Shown here: in pieces, positions 45,799 to 56,574 of the stretch | How the letters are laid out: each line of letters opens with the position of its first letter | Position numbering within the stretch: the first letter of the stretch is position 1 | Assembly: GCF_003576645.1 (NCBI RefSeq) | Contig: NC_044923.1 | Coordinates: forward strand, 18,035,064-18,099,063 | Origin: Ipomoea triloba | Taxonomy: Eukaryota; Streptophyta; Magnoliopsida; Solanales; Convolvulaceae | Direction: 5' to 3' | Length of the DNA stretch: 64,000 bases | Notes under the pieces: generated by a model | The model's input: the letters and a program-made list of their open reading frames with translations, nothing else | What the model was told of the DNA's origin: nothing | Database searches by the model: none | Translations under genes and position numbers: made by a program

Positions 45799-47928
45799 TC
45801 ATGCTCCATATTTTGGAGCTTTCCATAGCTTAAATGCTATTTCATGTAGGCATCTGTCCGTTGGAATTACAAGATTTCCACCATTCTGCATTACATGCAC
45901 AAATATAAATAACAGTAGAATTACCAATCCACAAAAACAACACTTAAGCCATGTACAGTTCTCCCAACAAAAAGTTCATAGAGAATTTAGATTTTAGAGA
46001 ACCCAAGTCAAGGATAAAGACATATATAAATAAGCTAGATTTACATGTATTCAAGTTTAAATTCTAAAAATAGTCTAGAAAATAAAACATTTATGTATAA
46101 TAAAAGGACATATAACCAAAGCTAACTGATAATCATTAGCATTTCTCAAACATACCTCCTTAAAATCTTCAAAAGAATATGATTTTACCATATCCTTGCG
46201 AGTTACAGCATCTTGCCATTGAGCAAATAACATTGGACAATGTTTTCTGTCAACAAAGATGAATTCTATGTTATGTTATATGATCAATGTGTTATAAAAA
46301 AAATTAAAAAAAAAAGAGTCTAGTTACCTAACATTCTCTCGTGGTTTTCCTTCTTTCAATGTATAACTTTGGCGAGGAAAGAGTGCAGAAAGCTCGGGAT
46401 TATTCTCATGTCTATTGCTAGCAACAGAAAAGCTAGAATTTTCATTTTCTAACACAGCCCCGAAGCTCAATAAGACAGAGAGATGCAGCTGAGAACCAAC
46501 TCCAGTCCCAGGTTGTGCCTCGTTTATTAACTCACCGACCAAACCATTGACATGTTCTATGTCTTCAAGAGTACTCGTTTTGCTACTACCAACATGAAGA
46601 ATCACTAAATCAAACTGTCTCGTCTCCAAAACTTTTCCATCTTGAAACCCTAGTAATTTCAGTAACTCGCAAGCCAAGAAAGATGACTTGACCACATCGA
46701 GGCTGCTATGAACTAAATCTTCCAGCTGCAACACGGTGAAGCCAAGATGACCACAAAAACCGTTCAAGCTTGAATTATCAGTGATAATAGCAGCTTTCAT
46801 ACCCATAAACCTAAATTCATAAAAAGAAAAGGTCATCCTAGGTCACATCCATTACACAAAACTCCCAAATTATTAGCATATGCATAATTAGACATAAGCA
46901 TCAATCACAACACAACAAGAGCGCCAATCGTAGAAAGTTTACCTCTGTGATACAGTTGGTATTACAAACTTCTCTTCAAATTTTGCTTTTGAAAGATCTT
47001 GCTTATTCTAAAGGCCAAAACGAGAAGCTTTAATACCATCTCTTCATCAAAACAAAAGAAAGGGAAAAATCAAAACCCTCTACACCAACAATTAACTAAA
47101 TTACAAACCGAACAAATACATCTCACCATTTCATTATAAGCTTCACTGGCATCAAGTAGCTCTGCAAATTCTCTCACTATTCTTCCATCCTCATTTTCTG
47201 AAAACTAATCCCCAACTAAATTTCAAAAGTAACAAGGATAGGCATACAAATGTAACAAGGAATCAGTCTAGAGAAACCTCCTAAAGGAATCAAAATCAAA
47301 ATTTATCTAGCCTAGCTGCATAATACAACCCCATATACAACTTTGCAGTTTGCAGTCCACCCACATCTGCAAGTCTCCCTAACTAAAAACATAATCCAAC
47401 TCCATTTTGTTTGATATGATCAATCTCAATAACATTGGATTAGAAAATTATAAAAAGGCACCACATTTTCTATAATTCTTTTCAATGCATAAATAAATGC
47501 AACCATTTTAGCATTCTTTTTTTTAATACAACTGACTCTATTACATTATTACGTTATAGTATCTGTTCATACGTACTTTCTCAACCTGTTGAAACACAAA
47601 GAGTCAATCAAAATATTGTATCCACTAAGACTCGATCTCATGACCTCCCTAAGGTTTTTGGCCCATTTTAGCCTTAATCCAACAGAAATCAAGAAAAAGA
47701 AATAAAAAATTCGACTTAATTATCCACCTAATACTGATACAATGAACTAGAATCGCAAAACAATCCAAAAAAGAAAATAGGGAAACCTGAAGGAGGTGAG
47801 TGAGGGAGAGACAAAAAGCCGCAGCAGGCTCGAGAAGCGAGAGAATGGAGATGGGTATGAGATGGATTGAGAAATCGCGCCATACTATCACCATACAGTA
47901 CCAGAGCTCTGCTAGGCTGGTCCGCCAT
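45799..47928 (-). CDS. Conserved plant protein of unknown function
   Basis: Six exons join in phase with GT/AG borders: 47787-47928, 47127-47197, 46943-47007, 46328-46810, 46156-46246 and 45799-45885, giving 312 residues. The clean join across five introns and well-formed C-terminus ('HCPMLFAQWQDAVTRKDM', then 'TDRCLHEIAFKLWKAPKYG') show a real gene. I recall similar Arabidopsis proteins (possibly At5g11810) but cannot verify that. The N-terminus 'RALVLYGDSMARFLNPSH' followed by 'HLHSLASRACCGFLSL' resembles the start of alkaline-phosphatase/phosphoglycerate-mutase-type folds (Asp in a 'GDxxxR' loop, then 'LxSLA'); the metal ligands expected later are not obvious, so this is only an idea. No signal peptide or membrane helix. 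Intron 1 contains a SINE copy. Confidence 0.8.
47519..47660 (-). mobile_element. SINE copy (21489 family) in intron 1 of the unknown gene
   Basis: On the minus strand it matches the SINE at 21489 along its length: 'gaggtcatgagatcgagtct', 'ttgactctttgtgtttcaac', 'gttgagaaagtacgtatgaa', 'cagatactata' and the tail 'agagtcagttgta'. More diverged than the GST-intron copy. Confidence 0.75.
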
Positions 47929-49274
47929 GGCTTGCTTTGCTTGAAATTGGAAGAAATCTTAGAAGGCGAAAAACTGAGAGCGAAGATGATTTAATTAATC
48001 ATATGTTTAGGGTATGGTACTGTTGCAAATTACATGGTAGAATCTAAGGTTGCGTAGTTAACATACACTGTGTTATTGCCCCTCCGTAGATTGTCCGATG
48101 CTTTTTAATATTCTCTGTCTTATTTTTTTTTTTTTTTATGTCTGATTCGGACTGAAATTATTTATAATTTAAATTTTATAATATTAAATTTAAAACTTAT
48201 ATATTTAGAAAGTATTTTAAGTTATTAAACACACAATCAAATTTTAAAAATTATAAAAAATACTAATATAAATAAGCACAAAAAAAGAGAACATTTGAAT
48301 CAATGAATAATAGGTATGACAGATAAAATTGGACAGATAAATTTAGTTTAACATGTGTCCTTTGCCTATTACTGATTTTGATCTTTTTACTTGCCCAGTT
48401 AAAAATAGGTTAGAGTTTTACTTCATTTAGAACAATCTGTTGAGAGTTGCTTAAACATTATTAATTTATTATTAGTTTTATGGGCCCCGTCACGGGTTGG
48501 GATTTCTAACCCAACCCATTTATGTGCAGGCTCGAAGGGCCAAATGGGCACGCCCCCCACACATATATAAATAAATGATTTTTTGATAAGAAATTAATAG
48601 ATAACATTAAAAATGATATTGTAATACTTTTGAGCAATTTATATCGTGGACCAAATCCATAATCCCTAGTGCACTATAGACTCTAGTCTAATATAGATAT
48701 TTAATTGAAGGATCAAATTTAGAATCAAATTAATATTTATTCAAGGGACCATTTATAGTCACATTAAAAGTCAAATTATGAAAATTAGTAAAGATCAATT
48801 GTAAAAAAACCATTTATAGTTCAATTCAAAGTTAAATGATAAGAATAGATAAATATCAACGATCAACGGACTATTCCTAGAATTCAGTCTTTTAAAAAAT
48901 GAAACAAATAAAAATCAAGAATAAAAGTGGAAATGTTACCTAATATTATTGCTGTCATTAATCGGAAATCAACGACCCAACCTGTGGCAATGGACAGCCA
49001 CTGAGCCACATTAATCATGCCTTAATAATGGCACGCGGTTGATTAACCGCGTTGAGTACCTAATCAACCTCATCAATGCCTGGCTGCCGCCTACCAACTC
49101 CATGAACCTTAAAAAAAAATCTCAAATACAGACATTAATATTCAATCCATTGCCCACCTTAACATTTCAGAAAATTCCAACATAAAAACACACAACACAG
49201 CCATATCAAAGACCTCCAACATTTTCCATTCTTCACTTTCATCTTTCAACTTTTTCTTGCCAATTCAAGAGCTA
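47929..49274. other. Intergenic, with Stowaway-like MITE
   Basis: 48109-48345 has imperfect inverted ends ('ctctgtcttatttt' and 'gacagataaaattggacaga') like a Stowaway element. 48480-48570 holds hAT-like GC-rich debris. The last ~150 bases probably contain the DUF569 promoter and 5' UTR. Confidence 0.4.
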
Positions 49275-50606
49275 ATGGACCAATTCCACCGCGCCAAGAC
49301 GGTGCGTCTCCGGAGCAACCACGACAAGTACTTAACGGCGGAGGAAGACGAGGAGTCGGTGACACAAGATCGGAATGGAGCTGCAAAGTCTGCTCGATGG
49401 ACTGTCGAGTTCTTGGAGAATGCTGATAATGTGATTAGGCTTAAGAGCTGCTATGGGAAGTATTTGACTGCATCAAACCAGCCCTTTCTGCTGGGGATGA
49501 CAGGCCAGAAAGTTGTTCAGTATCTGCCCTGCCGCCTTGATTCTTCTGTGGAGTGGGAGCCTGTTAGAGATGGACAGCAGGTGAAGCTCAGGACGCGATA
49601 CGGCCAGTTCTTGAGGGCGAATGGAGGCTTGCCGCCTTGGAGAAACTCGGTTACTCATGATATCCCACATCGGACCAGCTCTCAGGATTGGATCCTTTGG
49701 GATGTCCATGTTGTTGATATTCTGGTGATCCAATCCCCGGTTGCCAACCCCAACCCGCCTCCTCAATCCTATTCGCCAGCTCCTGAATCCAGCCCATCTT
49801 CACCTGTTTCATATAAATCTTCCAGCTTTTCCAGACAAGAGGTTAGTCTTTTAATTTTTAAATTAATTGCATCAAAACATTCTTGGAACTTGTCCTCTGA
49901 TCTGTTGATATTGATTGTTTTTTTCTGATTCCTCTTTGCAGTCTGGTGATTCTTTGGATGTTTTTCCAAAGAAGACCAGTGAAGGGAGGCTGATCTATTA
50001 TCGTATTACTGATGGCTATGGGGAAATTGATGAAGCAGTAGAGGAGCTTTGCATATCGTTCAAAGGGAATGGTGTTGAGGAATTGAAGAAGATATTGGAG
50101 GAAGAGACAGGGCTCGGGGATATTATTGTGTGTACAAGAAGTGTGTTGAATGGGAAGCTATATCCTCTTCGACTGCAGCTTCCCCCAAACAATGCAGATA
50201 TGCATGTTTGCTTAGTTCCATCATCATCCAAGGGTGAGTTCTTATTTGCCTAGGATTAATTGAACAAGCCCTGCACGGTCTTAGCTCACTAGTTCAGTAG
50301 ACAGTGTTTAGGATAAGAGACTAATGTTCAAAACTCGACAGCGGCAATATGGGGATTATGCCCAAAGTGGGCAGATCCCTTGTACACACACCAGCATTTG
50401 GCCCTGTGGGGATTATGCCCAAAGTGGGCAAATCCCTTGTGCACACATCGGCATTTGGCCTGAACCTTTTGGGAGAAGAAGGATTAATTGAACAACAGAC
50501 ATGGCAATGTTCTATCAGTTCAAGAGTTCTTATTTGCCTAGTATTGATTTGTTGATTTGTTGTTTCAGTGGGAAGAGACTTCACAGAAGCAAGAATCCCA
50601 TTGTAA
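49275..50606 (+). CDS. DUF569 domain protein (actin cross-linking-like fold)
   Basis: Three exons, 49275-49841, 49942-50233 and 50569-50606, join in phase to give 298 residues. The in-frame TTG at 49257 is not a start; the ATG at 49275 opens the conserved 'MDQFHRAKTVRLRSNHDKYL'. The first DUF569 domain (about 1-145) has beta-trefoil repeats with 'KYLTAEEDEESVTQDRNG' and 'YGKYLTAS'. A Pro/Ser-rich linker (about 155-190) and a second, smaller domain ('RLIYYRITDGYGEIDE', 'LEEETGLGDIIVC') follow. Family role: unknown in plants; the fold is related to fascin-like actin cross-linkers. The final exon adds only ~12 residues ('VGRDFTEARIPL'). Intron 2 is expanded by a SINE. Confidence 0.85.
50268..50479 (+). 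mobile_element. SINE-like insertion in DUF569 intron 2, 16-bp TSD
   Basis: Flanked by the exact repeat 'aggattaattgaacaa' (50252-50267 and 50480-50495). The head has a tRNA-like A-box ('cttagctcactagttcagt') and B-box ('tgttcaaaactcgac'). A 55-bp module starting 'tggggattatgcccaaagtg' is duplicated inside. It differs from the 21489 family. Confidence 0.8.
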
Positions 50607-51348
50607 AGAAACTTCAGCATCCTAGATGTGGATACACAAGAAGAATGCATGCTTTATTTTTGGTTCTGTTACTGTGGCTCAGAGTAATTCAGAGTATAAT
50701 GGAAGATCAATCAGAACAGTGATTTTATCTACTCGGACTTGTATCTCCCTCCCCTGGTAGGGAAACTGAGAAAGAGAAGGCAAGAAAAAGAGGTGAAAGA
50801 AAGAAAAACTTCATGGATGGAGGTAGGGGATTTTGGTTCTTGGAAGAGATTTTGTAATGAAAGTTTGATGTGCAATACTGCAATCATCTCCTTAGAGATT
50901 ATATTTTTTGCTAGAGTGTATTACTTGTAGTAATCTTGAAGTTAATATATCTGAAACACATCTTTCAGACTAAAATATTTCTTCGTAGCAAAAGTAGCTA
51001 GAAATACCATACTCCAAAGTAAGTGATAATGGCATAAATTCTAGCTTTTTCATAGTTGTATACTAGTCACAAATATTTAAGCATTTAAATAGCAAATTTG
51101 ATGCCAACTACTATGTATTGTGATAACACCTCTGAACAGATAAACAGATATTTCATGTGCAATGTATTGTAACCGTTCCAAAACCAGTATGATGAATATC
51201 TGCAACAATATTTTATCACTTAAAAAAGTGTAGATAAAAATCTTATGGCACTAATGTTAGCAAACAAAATGAGTAGAGCACATAATCCTGCCTAAAAATG
51301 TATATAGAATCTATTTACAACATTGATTGATACAATCTGCAACCTAAT
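50607..51348. other. Shared 3' region of DUF569 (+) and the PPR-DYW gene (-)
   Basis: Convergent genes end here. Only 3' UTR-like sequence is expected; no extra coding sequence is supported. Confidence 0.5.
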
Positions 51349-53205
51349 TCACCAATAATCCATGCAAGAACAGGAGCCATCTCTAAAATGATGGAATCTG
51401 ATACGATCTCGAATAATAATTTCGACATCGAAGATTCTGGATATTAGTTTGATGACATTATGGCAATCGTTGCAGATGCGCAAATTTTTAAATACACGAA
51501 TGGGCATACCTGGTTTCGAGTTCAATAGTCCATATGCTACAGCTAGTCTCTCGCTATGCAGTCTTAGTGAGTTATTATTTCCACCATCAAATTCATCAAC
51601 CAGAGGTGCTTGTGAAAAGTCAGGAGCATACCCTACAGACTTCAGTTTCTCTTCAATAGCATCCAAAAATTCGTAAATTTCATTCCTCACAGGATGTGAG
51701 GTATCTCCAGCGAAAAACTCATGGGAAACGCCATCGATTTCAATTTGACTGCATCCCGGTTCTTTTGAAACGCCCTTATCAGTCATAAGTTGCCTAATCA
51801 ACCCAACCTCATTCCACTTCTTAGCTGCTGCATATACTCGTGACAAGAGAACATATACACCACTGGAAACACTGTCATTGGACTCCATAACTTTCTTGGC
51901 TACTTCTTCACTCAGTCTTATGTCCAAATTTTTCTTGCAACAACCATCAAGCAGGCTCCTCCAAATTACAGCATCGGGTTGCATTGGCATGTTCGACACA
52001 ACATCGAGGGCTTCATCGATGCATCCCTTGCGAGCTAGGAGATCAACGAGGCAACCGTAGTGCTCCAAAACAGGTGTGATCTTGAACTCATCGACCATCC
52101 TATCAAAATATTTACGACCTTGACTGACCAAACCTCTGTGATTACAGGCACTCAACACACCAACAAATGTGATGGAATTGGGCATTATCCCACCACTGAC
52201 CATTTTGTCAAAGCACTCCAGGGCCTCATCAACCTCCCCATACATTGCAAACCCTAATATCATTGAATTCCAAGAATGCAAATCATGTTTACTCATCCTA
52301 TCAAATACTTGAACAGCCAGTCTTAATGACCCACACTTGCAATACATATTAACCAAACAATTGTTTAGAAGAACATCAGTGTTCACATCACCTTTATAGT
52401 TCCTCACAATATATCCATGAGCCCACATCCCTAAATACAAAGACCCCAAGCCTGAGCAAGCACCTAACACACTCTGCATTGTAAACCCATCCGGCTCAAA
52501 CTCTATCTGCACCTTCCTAAACATTCCCAACGCTTCCTCAAAGTTGCCAAACTCCACCAGCGCATCAATCATGACATTCCACGAAACCAAACTTCTCTCA
52601 GACATTTTATCAAACACCCTTCGCGCATCCTCAAAGTAACCGCACGAAGAATAAAAATGAATCAAACTATTCCCCACATATACATCGGACCCCAATCCAT
52701 GTTTCAAAGCCTGCGCGTGTGCTTGTTGGCCTTCAAAGAAAGCAAACAAGTAAGAGCAGGCCTTGAGCACGAACGGGAAAGTGTGCTTATCAGGGGGAAC
52801 ATTTGCTGTGGCTAACATTTGTCGGAAAATCAAGAAGGCTTTGTGTTTACGGTCGTGGCTACGGGCGGAAGCGTGGATAAGGGTGTTCCAGATGAAGGAG
52901 CCGGGGTGTGGAATCTGGTTGAAGAGGCGAAAGGTGTAGTTGAGGTCGCCTATGGAGGAGGCTAGGTTGAAGAGGCGAGTGTAGAGGAAGACGGTGTCTG
53001 GGTGTTGGGGGTCCGGCGTGGTGCGGAGAGCGTAGGCGTGTAGTTGTTTCAGTTGAGACATGGTGCTGCATTGTGATAAGATGTGGAGGAGACGGTGGCG
53101 GTGGTCGGTTGCGTTGGCGGTGGCGGTGGGGCAGAATGCTGGGATTGTTGCCGGAAAACTCATACTTGCTCCTCTACATTGTGTGAGCCATCCTTCTTCA
53201 TCCAT
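51349..53205 (-). CDS. CRR28: PPR-DYW protein, CRR28-like chloroplast RNA editing factor
   Basis: One intronless exon of 618 residues; Met15 (53163) is an alternative start with a cleaner transit peptide ('MSFPATIPAFCP'). PLS-type PPR motifs run from about 45 to 430, then E/E+ motifs, then a complete DYW domain: 'LHSERLAVAYG' (HxE), 'CNDCH', 'HHFRDGSCSCMDYW' at the C-terminus. All zinc-binding and catalytic residues of the DYW deaminase are visible. From memory the protein is collinear with Arabidopsis CRR28 (At1g59720), e.g. 'MSQLKQLHA', 'PDKHTFPFVLKAC', 'MPMxPDAVIWRSLLD'. CRR28 is needed for C-to-U editing of plastid ndhB and ndhD transcripts and so for the NDH complex. Whether the same sites are edited here is inference. 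The promoter side abuts the assembly gap. Confidence 0.85.
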   Translation of the reverse strand: MDEEGWLTQCRGASMSFPATIPAFCPTATANATDHRHRLLHILSQCSTMSQLKQLHAYALRTTPDPQHPDTVFLYTRLFNLASSIGDLNYTFRLFNQIPHPGSFIWNTLIHASARSHDRKHKAFLIFRQMLATANVPPDKHTFPFVLKACSYLFAFFEGQQAHAQALKHGLGSDVYVGNSLIHFYSSCGYFEDARRVFDKMSERSLVSWNVMIDALVEFGNFEEALGMFRKVQIEFEPDGFTMQSVLGACSGLGSLYLGMWAHGYIVRNYKGDVNTDVLLNNCLVNMYCKCGSLRLAVQVFDRMSKHDLHSWNSMILGFAMYGEVDEALECFDKMVSGGIMPNSITFVGVLSACNHRGLVSQGRKYFDRMVDEFKITPVLEHYGCLVDLLARKGCIDEALDVVSNMPMQPDAVIWRSLLDGCCKKNLDIRLSEEVAKKVMESNDSVSSGVYVLLSRVYAAAKKWNEVGLIRQLMTDKGVSKEPGCSQIEIDGVSHEFFAGDTSHPVRNEIYEFLDAIEEKLKSVGYAPDFSQAPLVDEFDGGNNNSLRLHSERLAVAYGLLNSKPGMPIRVFKNLRICNDCHNVIKLISRIFDVEIIIRDRIRFHHFRDGSCSCMDYW

Positions 53206-53231
53206 ATCTACCCATTCGTTTTGCTAGCTGA

Positions 53232-53233
<2 letters not shown>

Positions 53234-53287
<54 letters not shown>

Positions 53288-53741
53288 NNNNNNNNNNNNN
53301 NNNNNNNNNNNNNNNNNNNNNNNNNNNNNNNNNNNNNNNNNNNNNNNNNNNNNNNNNNNNNNNNNNNNNNNNNNNNNNNNNNNNNNNNNNNNNNNNNNNN
53401 NNNNNNNNNNNNNNNNNNNNNNNNNNNNNNNNNNNNNNNNNNNNNNNNNNNNNNNNNNNNNNNNNNNNNNNNNNNNNNNNNNNNNNNNNNNNNNNNNNNN
53501 NNNNNNNNNNNNNNNNNNNNNNNNNNNNNNNNNNNNNNNNNNNNNNNNNNNNNNNNNNNNNNNNNNNNNNNNNNNNNNNNNNNNNNNNNNNNNNNNNNNN
53601 NNNNNNNNNNNNNNNNNNNNNNNNNNNNNNNNNNNNNNNNNNNNNNNNNNNNNNNNNNNNNNNNNNNNNNNNNNNNNNNNNNNNNNNNNNNNNNNNNNNN
53701 NNNNNNNNNNNNNNNNNNNNNNNNNNNNNNNNNNNNNNNNN

Positions 53742-53802
<61 letters not shown>
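53234..53802. other. Assembly gap between poly-T runs
   Basis: T run 53234-53287, 454 N at 53288-53741, T run 53742-53802. Long homopolymers on both sides suggest a low-complexity region that failed to assemble. It lies within ~30 bases of the PPR-DYW start codon side, so promoter sequence may be missing. Confidence 0.95.
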
Positions 53803-53809
<7 letters not shown>

Positions 53810-53851
53810 ATTTAATTAATTATAATCTTAAAATTTAAAATTGATTTTTTT

Positions 53852-54411
53852 TTATTACTATTGACTCTTTACCATGCAGTGTACATTCATAACTACTGAT
53901 AGGGATTATTCTCCGGTGACCGTACTCTACTTCTCGGTCTATTTCGCTCCCCAGTCTTTTATCACCTAAGCGGTCCCACCGACCTTCCCGGTCTGCCTCT
54001 AGTTGCCTGAGAACCAATCCCGATCAACTGTTTAGAGCTCGAATTGATCGGATGGCCTACTGGCCTCCGAGTACGGGATCTACCTTTGGACCGGTGCATG
54101 CTCATCACGCGTCTGCCATGCTGCTGACCCCGTACCTATCCCCTAGCAGTCTATTTATACCGCATTAAATGTTGCGAAGAGGGCTTTTTGGCTATTTTAT
54201 ATATATAATAGTCAAGGAAACCTCTGGCCCACTGTCATGTTGACCGAACTCCTCTGGGTATAGCAACCTTGTACCCGACTTATACATTAATAAAGAGTAT
54301 TTTTCATCGTATATGCATATTTACTCTATCAACTACTTTCTCAACTTACTGAAATATAAAGAGTCAATACCGCCCATTGAGGCTTGAACCCATAACCTCC
54401 CATTTAGAAAA
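53852..54411 (-). mobile_element. SINE (21489 family) split by a solo LTR
   Basis: 53852-53896 is the SINE 3' part ('attgactctttaccatgcag...ataactac') and 54332-54411 is its upstream part ('actactttctcaacttactg', 'aaagagtcaataccgccc', 'ggcttgaacccataacctcc'), both on the minus strand. Removing 53897-54336 restores a continuous SINE collinear with 21489-21657 and 47519-47660. Confidence 0.8.
53897..54331 (-). mobile_element. Solo LTR with 5-bp TSD
   Basis: 435 bp, TGATAG...CTATCA, flanked by ACTAC on both sides (53892-53896, 54332-54336). The antisense strand carries 'tataaatag' (about 54147-54155), so the LTR was inserted in minus orientation. On that strand its start ('tgatagagtaaatatgca') resembles the start of the gypsy LTR at 57243 ('tgatgggtaaatacgca'), suggesting related elements. 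Confidence 0.85.
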
Positions 54412-54450
54412 AACATGAAATCCAACTTTGAGAATTCTTATTTTTTTGAG

Positions 54451-54500
54451 TACTACTGACTCTGTTACAATGTAGTATATGTTTATAACTATAGGGATTC
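54451..54500 (-). mobile_element. Truncated SINE 3' end (21489 family)
   Basis: 'gagtactactgactctgtta' and 'caatgtagtatatgtttata' match the 3' end of the SINE family in reverse. The rest is absent. Confidence 0.6.
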
Positions 54501-54603
54501 TTGTTTTAGGATTATGAAATGTATTAAAATTGAGCCCCAAGTATACTTATTGATCTATAAGGGAACAAAAGACATATATTGACAAATACTAGTCCACCTT
54601 ACT

Positions 54604-54965
54604 TAGCAGTGTTGCAAAAATCGCGCCTAGGCTGCCGGCTGGACCGCCTAGGCTGCCGGCTGACTAGGCGGTGCCTAGGCCGCCTAGGCCGGCTGGTTTT
54701 TTTTTAAATCATAAATATGAAACATTTAAACTATTAATATTATAATGTATTAACTAATACTCTAATAGTCTAATAATAAGTAATAACTTAATAAAATAAT
54801 AAGTAATAAATAAATTAAACTAATAAGTAATGAACTAATAATTAATAAATAATAACTAATAAGTAATAACTTAATAAGTATTAAATATTTAACTATTAAA
54901 GTGTAAAGACTTACAATATTAAACACTTTACAAATATTAACTCTTAAAATATTTTTGCAACCTTG
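54604..54965. mobile_element. hAT-like MITE
   Basis: Ends 'gttgcaaaaat' and 'atttttgcaac' are inverted. Flanks 'accttact' (54596-54603) and 'accttaca' (54966-54973) match at 7 of 8 positions, consistent with an old hAT duplication. The left part contains palindromic 'gcctaggcggtgcctaggc' motifs. Non-coding. Confidence 0.6.
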
Positions 54966-54973
54966 ACCTTACA

Positions 54974-55685
54974 TATGAAACAATTATGTCGTTTTAAGTC
55001 AAAGGATTATTGCATACTTGTAACTGTTAACCTACCAATAACACGTAGATAAACGTAATACGGTACGTCGTAGTTAGTTATTATTTAATAACTTATTTTT
55101 TAACAAGCATCCACATATCAACTCTCTGTATCTCATAACTCATACGAAATGATATGAGACTCACCATAAGTTAGATAATGTGCTTAGTCTGATTGGAATT
55201 CTAATGTCCAATTAAAATTCTTATTACTAGAAACATTTTTACAATAATTCATTAATAAATTAATCGTCACTCATATTCTTAATTCTTAAGATAGAAGAAT
55301 TATGAAAATGGTATGAAATAATATCAAATATTAATAAAGTCATAATAAAATAAATAAAATATTTATTTATTATATTAATTGTATATTTGTATTAGAATAT
55401 CATGCCCAAAATAATAAATGTTACTTTCTAAAACATACATGTCAACGGGATGGGACTAGGAAGACTTACAAAATTACATTTACTTTCTAAGATATATTAA
55501 GTTCATCATTTAGTAGAGCTATAGAGGTGTTATTGAGTTACAAATTACTTAGCAATTAATCTATTACTCATTATAAAAAAATTGATTTTGGAGAATTAAA
55601 TAATTTCTCAAAGGATAATGACAATGATAAGGATAAACTTTCTAAACTTTATTAATCCTAATTAGTCTTCATCTATTATTATATA
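54974..55685. other. AT-rich stretch with nothing recognised
   Basis: No coding signal, repeat boundary or RNA gene could be supported here. Confidence 0.4.
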
Positions 55686-55694
55686 TATTTATAT

Positions 55695-56140
55695 GGGTCA
55701 CACTTGTGTGAGACCGTCTCACGGATCCTTATTCGTGAGACGGGTCGTGTCGGGTCAAGGCACCATGCAAATGTCATACTTATATGTGCAAATCTCACAC
55801 TTATATGCTCAAATATAATACTAATCAAAAATACAATTTTTGTTACTTATAAGAGAAAAAGTAATACAATTTTCATAATAAGTAATGTTGACAAGTGCCT
55901 CTCACTTATAAGGGTAAATATAATACTTTTGAGGAAAAATATAATACTTTTAAATTGAAATGTAAAAGTATTGTATTTTCCCTTAAAAGTATTACATTTA
56001 CCTTAATAAATAACAAAAATTTTATTCCTAATTAGTATTACATTTGAGCATATAAGTATGGCATTTGTGCATATAAGTGTTACATTTGTACATTCACCCG
56101 ACCCGTCTCATGGTGAGACGGTCTCACACAAGTTTTTGCC
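55695..56140. mobile_element. MULE-type MITE with 9-bp TSD
   Basis: Inverted termini share 'acttgtgtgagaccgtctca' and, further in, 'gagacgggtcg'. The 9-bp repeat 'tatttatat' lies at 55686-55694 and 56141-56149. The length of the duplication points to Mutator-like elements, although its AT-rich sequence weakens the case. The interior repeats 'cttatatgtgcaaat'-like blocks. Confidence 0.65.
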
Positions 56141-56574
56141 TATTTATATATGTGTGTCCTCATAATATTAAAGGGCAATCCGAACTAAATTTATATACAC
56201 ATAGCCCTTTTTGCAATAGTTAAGTGAATGTTCACAATTTATATTCAGTATATAAATTGTAAGCATTCAATATATGAATTGTGAATAATTAATATGTAAA
56301 TTGTGTATTTTAGACGTGAATCTACTATGTAAAGTAGATCTGAGATGGTGATGAGGATTTTCTGGCAATACAGCAGTAGAAGTTTGGAGTTACATTGAGT
56401 TTTGAAGATGGTGATGCACTGCACAATACTAATGGTTGCAAATTTAGGATTTCTTATGTTATTTGGGCTTTTGGGGCTGATGCTACTTTGTTTAATGGGT
56501 TATGTTGGGCTAAACTTCTTTCTTCTTCTACTTTATTTATTTATTTATTTTGAAAATGTTGGGCTAAAGTTCTA

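Noticed and set aside
49257..49274. Upstream start for the DUF569 protein
   Set aside because: The codon is TTG, not ATG; the conserved family N-terminus starts at the ATG at 49275.
53083..53838. Long plus-strand ORF with poly-Phe and X
   Set aside because: Created by poly-T and the N gap; overlaps the antisense of the PPR-DYW gene.
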